Notes under the pieces: model-generated
What the model saw: only the letters and a program-made list of their open reading frames with translations
Told to the model about the DNA's origin: nothing
Databases searched by the model: none
Shown here: in pieces, positions 42,873-50,392 of the stretch
Layout: every line of letters begins with the position of its first letter
How positions within the stretch are numbered: the first letter of the stretch is position 1
Position numbers and translations under genes: made by a program
Source: Streptomyces sp. NBC_00568
GTDB taxonomy: Bacteria > Actinomycetota > Actinomycetes > Streptomycetales > Streptomycetaceae
Reading direction: 5' to 3'
Length of the DNA: 64,000 nt
Assembly (NCBI RefSeq): GCF_026341855.1
Contig: NZ_JAPENW010000001.1
Span: 7,121,001-7,185,000 of the forward strand

Positions 42873-44960
42873 ATGACCAAGTTCCAGCCCCCAGGCGCGC
42901 CGCCCGCCGCGACCGCCGGACCCGGGGCGGACGAGGCGGGCACCGTACCCCTGACCGAACAGCAGCTGGCCCTGCTGCGCCGGGCCCACCCCCACGACAC
43001 CTCCCCGAACCAGGTGTTCGCCATCGACCTGCGCGGCCCCCTCGACGACCGGGAACTGCGCAGCGCCCTGGCCCGCCTCGTCGCCCGCCACCCGCTGCTC
43101 TCCGCACGCCTGGCACCCGGCCCGGACGGCCCGCCCCGCCTCCACCTCGACCCGGCCCGCACCCCCCGCCTGGAACGCCGCACCGCCACCGGCCACCCGC
43201 CCACCGAGGACGAGGCCGGCCAGGAACTCGACCTGGAACACACCGGCGTCCTGCGCACCGTGCTGATCGCCCACGGGCCCGCGCACCACACCCTGCTGCT
43301 CGTCATGCACCGCCTCGTCGCCGACGGCGAGTGCGCCGGCCTGCTCCTGGCCGACCTCCTCGACGCCTACGAACACGGCGAGAACCCCGCCGCCGCCCCC
43401 CGCGCGTTCATCGCCCACACCACCACCCCCCGGGCGGCCCCGGACCACCCCGCCGCGGCGAACAGCCCCGGGCACCCCCACGAAACCAGCGGCCCCGCCG
43501 CCCCGCAGACCCTGCCGGTCGCCCCCCGCCAGCACGCCCTGCTGCTGGACGCCCTGGCCCACCACGGCACCGGCCGCTACGTGGAACAGCTGTTCTGGCA
43601 CTGGCACGGCCCGCTCGACACCGACCGGTTCACCGCCGCCTGGCAGTCCGTCTTCGACCGCGAGACCGTCCTGCGCGCCGCGTTCGACTGGGACCGCCAC
43701 CCACGCATCGTGCTCCACGACCAGGTCACCGCCGACGTGGTCCACCACCGCGCCGGCACCCTCGACTGGGACGACCTGCTGCACCAGGACCGGCTGCGCG
43801 GCTTCGACCTGCGCGCGCCGGGCCTGCTGCGCGCCACCCTCCTCGACGACCCCCGCCCCACCGGCGACACCCCCACCGGCGACACGCCCACCAGCGACAC
43901 GCCCACCGATGACGAACCCCGCGCCACCGGCGACACCGAACGCGCCACGTCGACCCGCGTCCTGATCACCTTCCACCACGCGCTCCTCGACCACTGGAGC
44001 GTGTCCGTCCTGCTCCAGGAGTTCTACCGCGCCTACCTCGCCGACGGCCTCCTGCCGGGCAGCGAACGACGCCCCGACATCCGCGACTACGCACACTGGC
44101 TCGCCCGGCAGGACACCGCCCCGGCCCGCGCGTTCTGGTCGGCCGCCACCGGCCCGGCCACCCCCGCGACCCGCCCCGCCCTGCCCGGCCCCGCGACCGG
44201 CCAGACCGGCTGGGGCCGCGCACAGACCCGCCTCAGCCGCACCGAAGCGGGCCGCCTGCGCCGCTGGGCCGCCACCCGCGCCGCCACCGAATCCAGCATG
44301 CTCCAGGCCGTGTGGGCCCTGCTCCTCTACCGGACGGGCGGCGCCCACGGACCCGCCCCGGTCGGCTTCGGCGTCAGCGTGTCCGGCCGCGGCATCGCCC
44401 TGGACGCCGTGGAACGCCTGCCCGGCCTCCTGGCGAACGCACTGCCCGTCATCGTCCGCATCGACCCGGACCACTCCATGCCCCGCCTGCTGGCCCAACT
44501 GCGCGACCAGGCAATCGACATGGCCGCCTACGAATGGGTGTCGACCGCACAGATCCACGAATGGAGCGGACGCGGGGCCGACGAGAAACTCCTCGAGAGC
44601 CTGATCGTCTTCGAGAACCGCCCGCGCACCTCACCGGCCCTGGACGCCGCCCTGGCCGCACACGACATCCGCGTCGGCCCCCCGCAGACCCTCGGACTGC
44701 ACAGCGCCTTCCCCATCACCCTGCTCGCTTCCCCCGACACCGACGGCGGCCTGCTCCTGACCGCCGTGCACGACCGCACCCGGATCTCCGACACCGACGC
44801 CGGCCGGCTGATCGGCCTGTGCGCCCGGCTCCTGCGCGAACTGCCGTCCACTCACGACGAGTCGACGACCATCGCCGACATCGTCGCCGCACTGCCGGAC
44901 ACGGACCTGCCCCGCATGACGGACGACACCGCCCCCGTGCCGCACACGCCGCCGACCTGA
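42873..44960 (+). CDS. Freestanding didomain condensation enzyme (NRPS C-type)
   Basis: Encodes 695 aa. An N-terminal partial C domain (about residues 20-170) starts VPLTEQQLALLRRAH and carries a degenerate active motif, HRLVADG (His146, Arg147 replacing the second His). A full C domain (about 210-680) follows: LPVAPRQHALLLDAL, VLRAAFDWD, active-site HHALLDH (His368, His369, Asp373), GFGVSVSGRGIALDAVE and VFENRP. A Thr/Asp repeat (TGDTPTGDTPTSD) lies before the active motif. C domains join acyl and aminoacyl thioesters by amide or ester bonds; freestanding forms work on carrier-bound partners. AGGAGA precedes the ATG at 42873. An upstream in-frame start is less likely. Confidence 0.85.
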   Translation: MTKFQPPGAPPAATAGPGADEAGTVPLTEQQLALLRRAHPHDTSPNQVFAIDLRGPLDDRELRSALARLVARHPLLSARLAPGPDGPPRLHLDPARTPRLERRTATGHPPTEDEAGQELDLEHTGVLRTVLIAHGPAHHTLLLVMHRLVADGECAGLLLADLLDAYEHGENPAAAPRAFIAHTTTPRAAPDHPAAANSPGHPHETSGPAAPQTLPVAPRQHALLLDALAHHGTGRYVEQLFWHWHGPLDTDRFTAAWQSVFDRETVLRAAFDWDRHPRIVLHDQVTADVVHHRAGTLDWDDLLHQDRLRGFDLRAPGLLRATLLDDPRPTGDTPTGDTPTSDTPTDDEPRATGDTERATSTRVLITFHHALLDHWSVSVLLQEFYRAYLADGLLPGSERRPDIRDYAHWLARQDTAPARAFWSAATGPATPATRPALPGPATGQTGWGRAQTRLSRTEAGRLRRWAATRAATESSMLQAVWALLLYRTGGAHGPAPVGFGVSVSGRGIALDAVERLPGLLANALPVIVRIDPDHSMPRLLAQLRDQAIDMAAYEWVSTAQIHEWSGRGADEKLLESLIVFENRPRTSPALDAALAAHDIRVGPPQTLGLHSAFPITLLASPDTDGGLLLTAVHDRTRISDTDAGRLIGLCARLLRELPSTHDESTTIADIVAALPDTDLPRMTDDTAPVPHTPPT

Positions 44961-45059
44961 CCTGGCACCGGCCAGAGGCCTGTCCGGCGGGCCGACTACG
45001 GCCCGTACAGCGGAAGCCGAGCCCTGCGCCGGAAGCAGAGCCCTGCACCACCGCACAGG

Positions 45060-45098
45060 CGAGCCGCCCGCCCGGGTGGTCGTCCGGGGGGCGGCTCG
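45060..45098. terminator. Bidirectional terminator between convergent genes
   Basis: CGAGCCGCCC pairs with GGGCGGCTCG (10 bp, perfect) in the gap between the condensation gene and the DUF1801 gene. It marks the end of the biosynthetic operon. Confidence 0.65.
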
Positions 45099-45143
45099 GC
45101 CGGGGCAGGACCCGGTGAGCGGCGTGCTCGGGGGAGCGCCGCC

Positions 45144-45614
45144 TCAGCCCACCGCCTTCTTGACGAGCGCGCTGATGCGCTTCTCGTCGGCGGCGGACAG
45201 CTTCGTCACCGCGTACGCGGTCGGCCAGACGGCGCCGTCGTCGAGAGCGGCCTGGTCACTGAAGCCGAGCGTGGCGTACTTCGACTTGAACTTCTGCGCG
45301 CTCTGGAAGTGGCACACCACCTTGCCGTTCCTGGCGTACGCGGGCATCCCGTACCAGAGCTTGGGCGTGAGGTCCGGAGCGGCGGCCCTGATGACGGCGT
45401 GGATCCGCTCGGCGAGGACCCGGTCCGCCTCCGGCATCTCGGCGATCTTCGCCAGGACTTCGCTCTCCGTGTCCGCCTTGGCGCCGCCCGGGCCACGGCG
45501 CGCGCTCTTCAGCTCCTTGGCGCGTTCCTTCATCGCGTCGCGTTCCTCGGCCGTGAACCCGTCGTGCTTCCCGGCGGCGGTGGAACTCCTGGCGGACTTC
45601 TTCGTGCTCGTCAT
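45144..45614 (-). CDS. DUF1801/YdhG-like protein
   Basis: Encodes 156 aa. The lysine/alanine-rich N-terminus is followed by a DUF1801 core: AERIHAVIRAAAPDLTPKLW, YGMPAYARNGKVVCHFQS, KYATLGFSD. Family members include the Bacillus FrxA-like (YdhG) proteins linked to iron or ferrochelatase chaperoning, but most are uncharacterised. AGGAGAGG lies before the ATG. It is outside the biosynthetic operon and probably unrelated. Confidence 0.8.
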   Translation of the reverse strand: MTSTKKSARSSTAAGKHDGFTAEERDAMKERAKELKSARRGPGGAKADTESEVLAKIAEMPEADRVLAERIHAVIRAAAPDLTPKLWYGMPAYARNGKVVCHFQSAQKFKSKYATLGFSDQAALDDGAVWPTAYAVTKLSAADEKRISALVKKAVG

Positions 45615-45680
45615 GGGGGGCCTCTCCTGCACGGTGGCGCGACGATCCCCTGCCCCGGACCCCCGGACGGGGGCACCGGG

Positions 45681-46316
45681 TCAGGACGAGGACGTGGAGC
45701 TCAGCGAGGTGGCCTCCCAGGCGAATCCGTCCGGGTCGGTGAAGGACCCGGCGGAGCTGCCCAGGACGATCCGGTGCGAGCCGGTGCCGTCGTCGGCGAC
45801 ACCGAGGTCCTTGGCCAGGCCGCGGCGCTTGTACAGCGCCAGCTTGACCGGGCTCGACTCGTCCGCGGTGAACTCGGCGTACTTGCCGCCGAAGCTCTTG
45901 CCGACGGTCAGGCCCTGCTCGACGTAGAACCGCTTGCTCGCCTTGACGTCCTCGACGCCGAGCAGGAGCACGATCTCGTCGATCTTCTTGCCGGCCGGGC
46001 CGGTGTCCTTCTTCGCGGAGGTCGCGACCTTCCAGATCGTCCCGTCCGGGGCCTGCACGACGCCGCCGTAGCCCCACAGCGACTTCGCGACGGGCTTCAG
46101 CTCCGTGGCGCCGGCCTCGATGGCGGCATTGATGAGGCTGCTGACGTCGGCCGGCTGGGACACCGTGAGCGCCAGCGTGAACCCGCGGAAGCCGGTCGTG
46201 GGCGTCTCGCCGGCCCGCAGGCGCACCTGGGAGCCGAGTCCGAAGGCGGTGGTGTAGAAGTGCTGGGCGGCGGCGGGGTCGGCCACCTCGAGGGTGATGG
46301 ATGCGATGGAAGTCAT
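45681..46316 (-). CDS. VOC-family (glyoxalase/dioxygenase-like) protein
   Basis: Encodes 211 aa with two VOC beta-alpha-beta-beta-beta halves: SITLEVADPAAAQHFYTTAF and LTVSQPADVSSLINAAIEAG in the first, KIDEIVLLLGVEDVKASKRFY and FTDPDGFAWEATSLS in the second. The VOC fold covers glyoxalases, extradiol dioxygenases and resistance proteins. Its ATG stands 5 bp after the ancestral stop of the araC gene upstream, so the two formed an AraC-VOC operon before element copy 3 entered. Metal ligands and substrate are not settled. Confidence 0.82.
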   Translation of the reverse strand: MTSIASITLEVADPAAAQHFYTTAFGLGSQVRLRAGETPTTGFRGFTLALTVSQPADVSSLINAAIEAGATELKPVAKSLWGYGGVVQAPDGTIWKVATSAKKDTGPAGKKIDEIVLLLGVEDVKASKRFYVEQGLTVGKSFGGKYAEFTADESSPVKLALYKRRGLAKDLGVADDGTGSHRIVLGSSAGSFTDPDGFAWEATSLSSTSSS

Positions 46317-46321
46317 GCCGA

Positions 46322-47105
46322 TCACGCTAGTTGCGGTGCGGGTGCGGTGGCTTCTCCATTCCTGCTCGATCCGTCCGCCGGGCAACTCACCGGGTTCCTC
46401 CGAGGAAGCCCCGGTCTTCAGGCCGGGGAGAATCGGACTCCTGCGGGGCAGGGCAGGAAACGGGATTTCGCCTCCAGGGCGAAACACTGTCCACCTGAGT
46501 GGGTAGGCTGCGCGCCGTGCGGTGCGAGAACCATGCGCGCACAGCGTGCTGATCGAGAGCCAAGACAGCACATGCGCCTCCAAGCTTTGCTGTATCAAAC
46601 CGGGCTGGTTTCAACCCGGCTGGTGTTGATCGCGGAAGACCTGTCGGGTCGCTGACCCGCAGGCAGCGTGAGCCAGGAATCCCCCTGCTTCAGCTGGGGG
46701 AGGATTCAAGTACCACGCGATGCCGCCCGTCCCGGCCGCCGCGCGGCGGGCGTAGAGATGGGGCCCCATGCCGGCCAGCTCGGTGAAGCGGGCGGTGAAG
46801 ACGGCCGGGGACGGGCAGCCGACCGTGCGCCAGACCTCGGTGACGTCGAGGTCGCCGCGGCGCAGCAGTGCCATCGCCTGCTCGATGCGCCGCGTCGTCA
46901 GATAGGCGTACGGCGACTGGCCGTAGGCGAGGCGGAACTGCCGGCTGAGGTGCCCGGCCGTCATGTCCGCGGCACGGGCGAGCGCCTCGAGGTCCAGCGG
47001 CTGCGCGTACTGCCGGTCGATCCGGTCGCGGACGCGGCGCAGGTGCGCGAGATCGCGCAGGTGCTGCGCGGCGATCCGCGCGCGCCGCCATGCGGGATGG
47101 CACAT
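46322..47105 (-). pseudogene. AraC-family regulator split by mobile element copy 3
   Basis: The 5' part (46710-47105) encodes an AraC-type regulator: AQHLRDLAHLRRVRDRIDRQY, the first HTH LEALARAADMTAGHLSRQFR and the second around DVTEVWRTVGC. Reading then runs into the element and stops at 46611, adding about 34 foreign residues (LNPPPAEAGGF onward). Past the element the original frame resumes as VSCPADGSSRNGEATAPAPQ to a TGA at 46322-46324, matching the usual end of this subfamily. Both HTH motifs survive, so the truncated protein may still bind DNA. A VOC gene lies on each side. Confidence 0.8.
46391..46709 (+). mobile_element. Non-autonomous IS200/IS605-like element, copy 3, inside araC
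   Basis: A 319 bp copy that begins after TCAC (46387-46390) with CGGGTTCCTCCGAGG and ends ATCCCCCTGCTTCAGC, TGGGGGAGGATTCAA. The left hairpin (GCCCCGGTCTTCAGGCCGGG) resembles the right one. Internally it shares TATCAAACCGGGCTGG, GATCGCGGAAGACCTGTCGG and GAGAGCCAAGACAGCACATG with copies 1 and 2. There is no target-site duplication. Removing the element joins TGGTAC to GTGAGT in the araC frame. It lacks about 21 bp present in the other two copies. Confidence 0.82.
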
Positions 47106-47237
47106 GGGAGAACTCCTTCCTCCCGTGTCCGGGAGACCTCGGTGGATGCCGGGAGCGCGGGGCGGAGTGGGGTAGGGCGGGGTGGGGCGGGACGGGGTGG
47201 ACAGGCGGCCTGGTCCGGCCGGGCCCGGCCGGAGGGT

Positions 47238-47648
47238 TCAGCGGGTCTCCTGGATGCGGACCAGGTTGCCCGCCGGGTCGCGGAAGGCGCAGTCGCGGAC
47301 GCCGGTGGGCTGCAGGAGCGGTTCCTGGACGACCTCGGCGTCGCTCGCCTGCACTTTCGCGAAGACGGCGTCGAGGTCCTCGGTGGCCAGCAGGATCCAG
47401 CCGTAGGTGCCCTTGGCCATCATCTCGGCGATGGTGCGGCGTTCGGCCTCGGTGATCCCGTGACCGGACCCGGCCGGGGCGAGCAGCAGGGACGTGCCGG
47501 GCCGGCCGGCGGGGCCGACCGTGATCCGGCGCGTCCGGCCCTGTCCGACGTCGCTGCGGACCTCGAAGCCGAGGACGCCGCCGTAGAAGGCCAGCGCGGC
47601 GTCCGGGTCGTCATGCGCGATGACGCTCGTATGAATGGTGAGATCCAT
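47238..47648 (-). CDS. VOC-family protein
   Basis: Encodes 136 aa of the small glyoxalase/bleomycin-resistance type: TIHTSVIAHDDPDAALAFYGG and GFEVRSDVGQGRTRR, ending CAFRDPAGNLVRIQETR. It lies upstream of the split araC gene on the same strand, with 132 bp between them, which hold nothing recognised. AraC regulators of this subfamily are typically paired with such a VOC gene. Substrate unknown. Confidence 0.82.
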   Translation of the reverse strand: MDLTIHTSVIAHDDPDAALAFYGGVLGFEVRSDVGQGRTRRITVGPAGRPGTSLLLAPAGSGHGITEAERRTIAEMMAKGTYGWILLATEDLDAVFAKVQASDAEVVQEPLLQPTGVRDCAFRDPAGNLVRIQETR

Positions 47649-48132
47649 GCCCGTCACGCTAACGGCGCCCCGGTCAGCGGGGCTTCTCGATTCCTGACCC
47701 GTCTGCCCGCCCGCCCTCCGCCGCCCGCCCGCCTGCCCGTCCCGCCGTCTCCCGCCGTTTCCGCCAGCCCGCCTGCCCGCCTGCCCGTCCGTCCCGCCGT
47801 TTCCGCCCGCCCGCCTGCCCGTTCGTCCGGCCGCCCGTTCGTCCGGCTGGCACGCCGTCCGCTCGTCTCCGCCGTCCGGCCGTTAGCCGCGCATCGCCGC
47901 GCATCGCGCACTCGGGGCATGCGCACCGCGGGCCGCAGCGCACCGCGCACTCGGGGTACGCGCACCGCGGGCCCGCCGGAACTCCCGCGGTGCGGCGGTG
48001 TTCCTGTCGTTGTTCCTGCCCGTGCCGAGCGGTTGCCGTTCGCGGCTGTGGTGGATCGCGAGTGCTTCTCGAGCCGGTCGCGACGCCGACGCGTCACGCT
48101 GCTGGGTGGATCAAGAGGGAGTGAGGTGCGGG
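47649..48132. repeat. CCCGCCTGCCCGT-type low-complexity and a 40-bp direct repeat
   Basis: CCGCCCGCCTGCCCGTCC variants fill 47700-47860. An imperfect direct repeat of about 40 bp (CGCACTCGGGGCATGCGCAC / CGCACTCGGGGTACGCGCAC) lies at 47908-47975. No gene is supported before the AraC start at 48133. Confidence 0.5.
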
Positions 48133-48993
48133 ATGGACCACGCGGTGGAAAGGGCAGTCGCCTACATGCGGGAGCGTTGCGGCGAGCCGCTGACCCTCGC
48201 CGAGATCGCCGAAAGCGCTCTGCTCAGCCGTTTCTATTTCACGCGGGTATTCAAAGCGGAGACCGGGCTCACTCCGGGGAGATTTCTGGCCGCGGTCCGT
48301 ATGCACGAGGCCAAACGGCTGATCGAGAGCACCTCGATGAGCATCACCGAGATATCCCTGGCGATCGGTTACAACAGCCTGGGTTCGTTCACGAAGTCCT
48401 TCACGGCCAGTGTCGGAGTGTCTCCGGGCCGGTTCCGCCGGCTGTCGCGGGACGGGCAGCAGGGCCTGCCGGACCCGGAGCCGGCCGTGTGGCCCGGGGG
48501 CGGCACGGTCGCCGGGACGGTCAGCCTGCCGGAGGGCCACGGCAACGCCCGTGTGTTCCTGGGCGCGTTCCGCACGGCCGTCGTCCAGCACGCGCCGCTC
48601 GCCTGGGCCGTCGTCGACGTGCCCAGCGGCCGCCCGTCCTGCTACTCCCTGAAGAACGTTCCCGGCGGGAGCTGGCACCTGCTCGCGGTGGCGCAGGCCG
48701 CCGGTGTCGGGCCCGGTCCGCGGGCCGGGCGGACCGTGCTCGTCGGGGGGCACGGCCGGCCGGCCGTGACGGTCGCCGCCGACGGTGTCACCAGCGCGGC
48801 GGTGCGGCTGCGCCCGGTGAGGCCGGCCGATCCGCCGGTCCTGCTCGCGCTGCCCGCGCTGGACCCCCCGGCCACCGTGACGGCCCGCCCCGGGTGCGCC
48901 TCCGTCACGCCGGCTCCCGGCGCCGGCGCGCGGCGCCGGGCCGCGGGCCATCTGCGGCTGGCGTCCGCGGCGCCGGCCCGGTCACGGCCGTGA
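48133..48993 (+). CDS. AraC-family regulator with unusual C-terminal domain
   Basis: Encodes 286 aa. The double HTH is at the N-terminus (MDHAVERAVAYMRERCG; LTLAEIAESALLSRFYFTRVF; ITEISLAIGYNSLGSFTKSF), not the C-terminus as in most AraC proteins. The following 170 residues are strand-rich (GTVAGTVSLPEGHGNARVFLG; AWAVVDVPSGRPSCYSLKN; GGSWHLLAVAQAAG) and could be a carbohydrate- or ligand-binding fold. GAGG lies 7 bases before the ATG; the longer frame begins in low-complexity DNA. Its 3' end overlaps the convergent ParB-like gene by 12 bp. Confidence 0.82.
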   Translation: MDHAVERAVAYMRERCGEPLTLAEIAESALLSRFYFTRVFKAETGLTPGRFLAAVRMHEAKRLIESTSMSITEISLAIGYNSLGSFTKSFTASVGVSPGRFRRLSRDGQQGLPDPEPAVWPGGGTVAGTVSLPEGHGNARVFLGAFRTAVVQHAPLAWAVVDVPSGRPSCYSLKNVPGGSWHLLAVAQAAGVGPGPRAGRTVLVGGHGRPAVTVAADGVTSAAVRLRPVRPADPPVLLALPALDPPATVTARPGCASVTPAPGAGARRRAAGHLRLASAAPARSRP

Positions 48994-50238
48994 GCGCGGG
49001 GGAGTGCGGCACAGTTCCTGGCGGGTCTTGAGGCGTTCGGCGAGCTGGCCCCATTCCCTGCCGATGTGCTCGGCGATCGGGGCGATGACGCCGAGCCAGT
49101 GCGGCGGGACCGCGTCGACGAGCGTGCGCCAGTCCTCGCCGGGCTCGGTGGCGTGCAGCTGCATCCAGCGCAGGAACTCCCGGCCGCCGGCGGTGTAGCG
49201 GATGGCGGGGTCGGCGGCCATCTTGGCCGCCACCGCCGCCCAGGTGGGCGGGGGGTCGGTGTGGTTGCGGCGGTGCCCCGGCGCGGCGTCGGCGTTCGGC
49301 GCCACCCGCAGCGGCACCCGCCCGGCACCGTCGAAGAGTGCCTCCGCCGCCTCCGCCGTCCGCTCGTCCTGCCCCGCCGGCGGCACCGACTGCATGGACT
49401 GCATGGACTGCATGGACTGCATGGACGGGAGGGACTGCATCGGCTGTACGAACGGCACGGGCCGCATGTGCTGCGGGCGGGCGGCGTTCTGGCGTCCGTC
49501 GCGTTCGGGGCCCTCGCCGCGCCGCAGCCGCGCGCTCACGTCGTGGACCGTGCCGAGGGACACGTCGGTCTCCCGGGCGACCTGGCGCAGCGGGGCGTCG
49601 GGGTGGGCGGCGATGTACTGGGCGGCGCGCCGGCGGCCCTCGCCGGCGTCCACCGGGCGCCGGCGTCCGTCCTGGCCGATGCGCTTGCCGTCGAGCGGTG
49701 TGTGGCCGGCCGTCCGTTCGCGCAGCGAGGCGATCGTCTTGGCGCTCAGGCCGGTGATCTGGGCGATGGCGCGGTCGGACCAGTCGGGGTGGGAGGTCAG
49801 CACCCGCTGGGCTCCGCAGACACGGTCGGTCTTCGACAGCGGCAGTCCGTGCGCGCCGTTGGCCTTCATGGCGATGACGAGGGCCTCGGAGTTGGAGCAG
49901 TCCACGAAGCGCGCCCGGATGGTGTCGTCGCCGCGGAGCCGGGCGGCCTCCAGCCGGTGCAGTCCGTCGATGACGCGACAGCCGTCCACCTGGACGAGGA
50001 TGGGCGGCAGTTCGGCCGATCCCGCCGCGTCGACGAGGAGCTGGATGTGCGCGGCGTCGGTTCCGCTCTGGCGCAGGGACACCCCGGGCGACAGCGCGGT
50101 GACGGGGACATCGCGTGCCGGCAGTTTCTCGAAATTCTTCAGGTCGAATTCGCCGCGGGTCGAAGAATCGATGCCCTCCATCCGGACGGGGCTGAATGCA
50201 CTCGTTATCAAGACGGCTTGCGCGTTGCTCTGAGCCAT
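48982..50238 (-). CDS. ParB/StrR-type pathway-specific activator
   Basis: Encodes 418 aa. A ParB-like N-terminal domain holds VPVTALSPGVSLRQSGTDAA and PPILVQVDGCRVIDGLHRL, continuing GDDTIRARFVDC. An HTH follows (SDRAIAQITGLSAKTIASL; LRQVARETDVSLGTVHDVSA). This combination is that of StrR, NovG, KasT and related activators of streptomycin, novobiocin and other clusters. A MQS-repeat linker (SMQSMQSMQSMQSV) leads to a C-terminal domain with WMQLHATEPGEDWRTLVDAV. GAGGGAG precedes the ATG. A StrR-like site is seen at 52326. Confidence 0.85.
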   Translation of the reverse strand: MAQSNAQAVLITSAFSPVRMEGIDSSTRGEFDLKNFEKLPARDVPVTALSPGVSLRQSGTDAAHIQLLVDAAGSAELPPILVQVDGCRVIDGLHRLEAARLRGDDTIRARFVDCSNSEALVIAMKANGAHGLPLSKTDRVCGAQRVLTSHPDWSDRAIAQITGLSAKTIASLRERTAGHTPLDGKRIGQDGRRRPVDAGEGRRRAAQYIAAHPDAPLRQVARETDVSLGTVHDVSARLRRGEGPERDGRQNAARPQHMRPVPFVQPMQSLPSMQSMQSMQSMQSVPPAGQDERTAEAAEALFDGAGRVPLRVAPNADAAPGHRRNHTDPPPTWAAVAAKMAADPAIRYTAGGREFLRWMQLHATEPGEDWRTLVDAVPPHWLGVIAPIAEHIGREWGQLAERLKTRQELCRTPPRSRP

Positions 50239-50334
50239 TCCTGTTACTCCCTCTCTGCTGCCGCTGCCGACGAGCGTCGCAGGAGGGTCTTTAGCTGCAG
50301 TCGAGAGCAGGTCGACGTTCTCTGGAAACACGAC

Positions 50335-50371
50335 GCCGCGGGCGTCCGCCTGTCCGGCGGACGCCCGCGGC
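50335..50371 (-). terminator. 16-bp perfect hairpin after ABC exporter operon
   Basis: GCCGCGGGCGTCCGCC pairs with GGCGGACGCCCGCGGC around TGTCC, 22 bp after the permease stop. It separates the ABC operon from the ParB-like gene downstream on the same strand. Confidence 0.75.
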
Positions 50372-50392
50372 GGGCGCGGAGGGCGCCGGGGG

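Noticed and set aside
18210..46709. The three repeats as riboswitches or attenuators
   Set aside because: They differ in gene context and orientation, and the araC interruption shows insertion by mobility.
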